Positions 5,826 through 7,070 of a stretch of DNA of 7,070 nucleotides are shown piece after piece. This stretch comes from an uncultured Clostridium sp. Lineage in GTDB: Bacteria; Bacillota; Clostridia; Lachnospirales; Lachnospiraceae. Both the position numbers and the translations under genes were made by a program. Each line of letters begins with the position of its first letter. The stretch's first letter is position 1. The stretch spans positions 1 to 7,070 of the forward strand of contig CAJJLI010000102.1 in NCBI GenBank assembly GCA_905192625.1. The letters are read 5' to 3'. The notes below the pieces were generated by a model, which saw only the letters and a program-made list of their open reading frames with translations, did no database searches and was not told where the DNA came from.

Positions 5826-7070
5826 CCTTTTCACCTCCTGCTATCGCCTTCATAATATTCTTTTGGTTTAATTCTTCCCCTTTTAATTCTCCAACTTTTT
5901 GTCCATCGCGAAGCACAGCCATTCGATTACATGTACGTATCATCTCTTCTATTTCAGAGGAGATAAATAAAACCGACATTCCTTTTTCTGCTAATTGAAC
6001 CACTAGTTTTTGAATTTCTGTCTTTGTGCCAACATCAATTCCCCTGGTTGGTTCATCTAGGATCAAAAAATCTGGGTTCGTTAGCAACCAACGAGCGAGG
6101 ATTACTTTTTGTTGGTTCCCACCACTTAATTGTTTTACTGGGGTATCGCAACTTGCTGTTTTAATTTGTAATAAATTAATGTATTGGTCTGCAAATTCTT
6201 CTTGTTCTTTCCTACTAAGTGGTCGTAACATCCCCTTCTTAGCCTGCAATGCTAAGATTATGTTTTCACGAACGGATAAGTCTGCTACAATCCCCTCTTC
6301 TTTTCGATTCTCTGGCAAATATGCCATTCCTGCATTCATCGCTTCTAATGGTGTATCAATGCTAACCTTTTGCTGTTTTACAATCAATTCACCAGAATCT
6401 GCTTTATCAGCACCATACAAACTCCTTGCTAGCTCTGATCGCCCAGAACCTAGTAAGCCAGTAAGTCCAATGACTTCTCCTTTATAAATTGTTAAGTCAT
6501 ATGGTTTGATTTTACCACTATGACCAATTCCCTTTGCTTCCAATAGGCTCTCAGCATCCGTTTTCATTTCTTGCGATGTCTTTTTGATTTCTGCTAAGTC
6601 ATCGTAGTCCTTGCCCATCATTTTTGCTACCAATTGCACCCTTGGTAGATTTGCTATTTCATATTCCCCTACAAAGATACCATTTCTAAGAACGGTAATT
6701 CGGTCACATACCTCATACACTTGCTCTAAAAAATGCGTTACAAATATAATTCCAACACCTTTTTCCTTCAGTAACTTCATAAGCGAAAACAACTTTTCAA
6801 CTTCTTGATCATCTAATGAAGACGTTGGTTCATCGAGTATTAATACCTTGGCAGACATATCCACTGCTCTTGCGATTGCTATCATTTGTTGAATCGCAAT
6901 CGAATAATTCTCCACAGCCTTCGTAACATCGATTTCTATTTTTAAGCTCTTTAAAAGTTCCTTCGCCTTATTTCGCATCGTCTTCCAATCTATCAGACCA
7001 GCTTTTTTTGGTTCTCTTCCAATAAATAAATTCTCCGCTACTGATAGATTCGGACACAAATTCACCTCTT
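5818..7070 (-). CDS. ytfR: YtfR-like sugar ABC transporter ATP-binding protein (5' end outside window)
   Basis: This double-ATPase subunit powers the sugar importer on the cytoplasmic face. About 416 residues are visible and the family is about 500, so roughly 85 N-terminal residues, including the first Walker A, lie beyond the window. The frame is open through 7070. The GTG at 7065 is an interior valine, because the frame reads xEVNLCPNLSVAENLFIGRE, the region just after the first Q-loop. Numbering from that valine, domain 1 has signature YSIAIQQM (54-61), Walker B VLILDEPTSSLD (74-85) and H-loop FVTHFLEQVY (108-117). Domain 2 has Walker A GLLGSGRSE (203-211) with Arg in place of the usual Lys, PENRKEEGIV (251-260), signature LSGGNQQK (313-320) and Walker B FLILDEPTRGID (333-344). 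The departures are typical of the sugar (CUT2) group. THFLEQVY and PENRKEEGI match YtfR rather than RbsA. A YtfQ-like binding protein may lie upstream, outside the window. Confidence 0.95.
   Translation of the reverse strand, partial: EVNLCPNLSVAENLFIGREPKKAGLIDWKTMRNKAKELLKSLKIEIDVTKAVENYSIAIQQMIAIARAVDMSAKVLILDEPTSSLDDQEVEKLFSLMKLLKEKGVGIIFVTHFLEQVYEVCDRITVLRNGIFVGEYEIANLPRVQLVAKMMGKDYDDLAEIKKTSQEMKTDAESLLEAKGIGHSGKIKPYDLTIYKGEVIGLTGLLGSGRSELARSLYGADKADSGELIVKQQKVSIDTPLEAMNAGMAYLPENRKEEGIVADLSVRENIILALQAKKGMLRPLSRKEQEEFADQYINLLQIKTASCDTPVKQLSGGNQQKVILARWLLTNPDFLILDEPTRGIDVGTKTEIQKLVVQLAEKGMSVLFISSEIEEMIRTCNRMAVLRDGQKVGELKGEELNQKNIMKAIAGGEKDE
5834..5839 (-). promoter_or_regulatory. Ribosome binding site of the YtfT-like permease (decides the start)
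   Basis: AGGAGG on the minus strand lies within the last codons of the ATPase gene, eight bases before the ATG at 5825. It overlaps the alternative GTG at 5834, which is therefore unlikely to be used. Confidence 0.8.

Noticed and set aside
6026..6808. Plus-strand open frames opposite the ATPase gene
   Set aside because: They are antisense shadows of conserved ATPase motifs with no recognisable product.
7063..7065. GTG as the start of the YtfR-like ATPase
   Set aside because: The frame stays open to the window edge and the residues on either side match the interior of the first ATPase domain just after the Q-loop. It encodes an internal valine and the gene is simply cut by the edge.

Overview
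The window looks like a low-GC Firmicute, most likely a plant-polysaccharide-using anaerobe of the Lachnospiraceae/Clostridium type. This rests on AT-rich spacers, strong AGGAGG-type ribosome binding sites and the protein families present. The species assignment is inference. Seven features carry the story: six genes and one probable gene remnant.

Left part (1-1349, minus strand): a two-gene thiol-redox unit is transcribed towards the left edge. First comes ccdA, a membrane protein that carries reducing power across the membrane. Then comes a TlpA/ResA-type membrane-anchored thioredoxin whose 3' end lies outside the window. Upstream of ccdA is a perfect TATAAT -10 box. A perfect 15-bp TGTGACT-N-AGTCACA palindrome is centred about 41 bases before the predicted transcription start and there is no good -35 box, a layout typical of a class II Crp/Fnr-activated promoter. 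The spacer between the two genes is filled by three copies of a 39-bp tandem repeat.

Middle (1503-2110): a plus-strand fragment of a GrpB/UPF0157 protein lacks the usual N-terminal part and ends at a clear rho-independent terminator. It is followed by about 210 bases of very AT-rich non-coding DNA with a 20-bp exact direct repeat.

Right part (2111-7070, minus strand): a tightly packed sugar-uptake operon reads, in transcription order, YtfR-type double ATPase (5' end outside the window), YtfT-type permease, YjfF-type permease, then an FGGY sugar kinase. Genes overlap by 8 and 4 bases and the last gap is 23 bases. The transporter is the Gram-positive counterpart of the E. coli galactofuranose importer YtfQRT-YjfF. 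Its binding protein (YtfQ-like) is not in the window and could lie upstream of the ATPase, past 7070. The kinase resembles the clostridial AraK type, so the system may import a furanose-form sugar such as L-arabinose and feed it to the pentose phosphate route. That substrate is inference.

No CRISPR array, RNA gene, insertion sequence or clearly novel system is visible. The most unusual points are the predicted Crp/Fnr-like promoter of the redox pair, the stop-codon-overlapping tandem repeats and the truncated GrpB gene.
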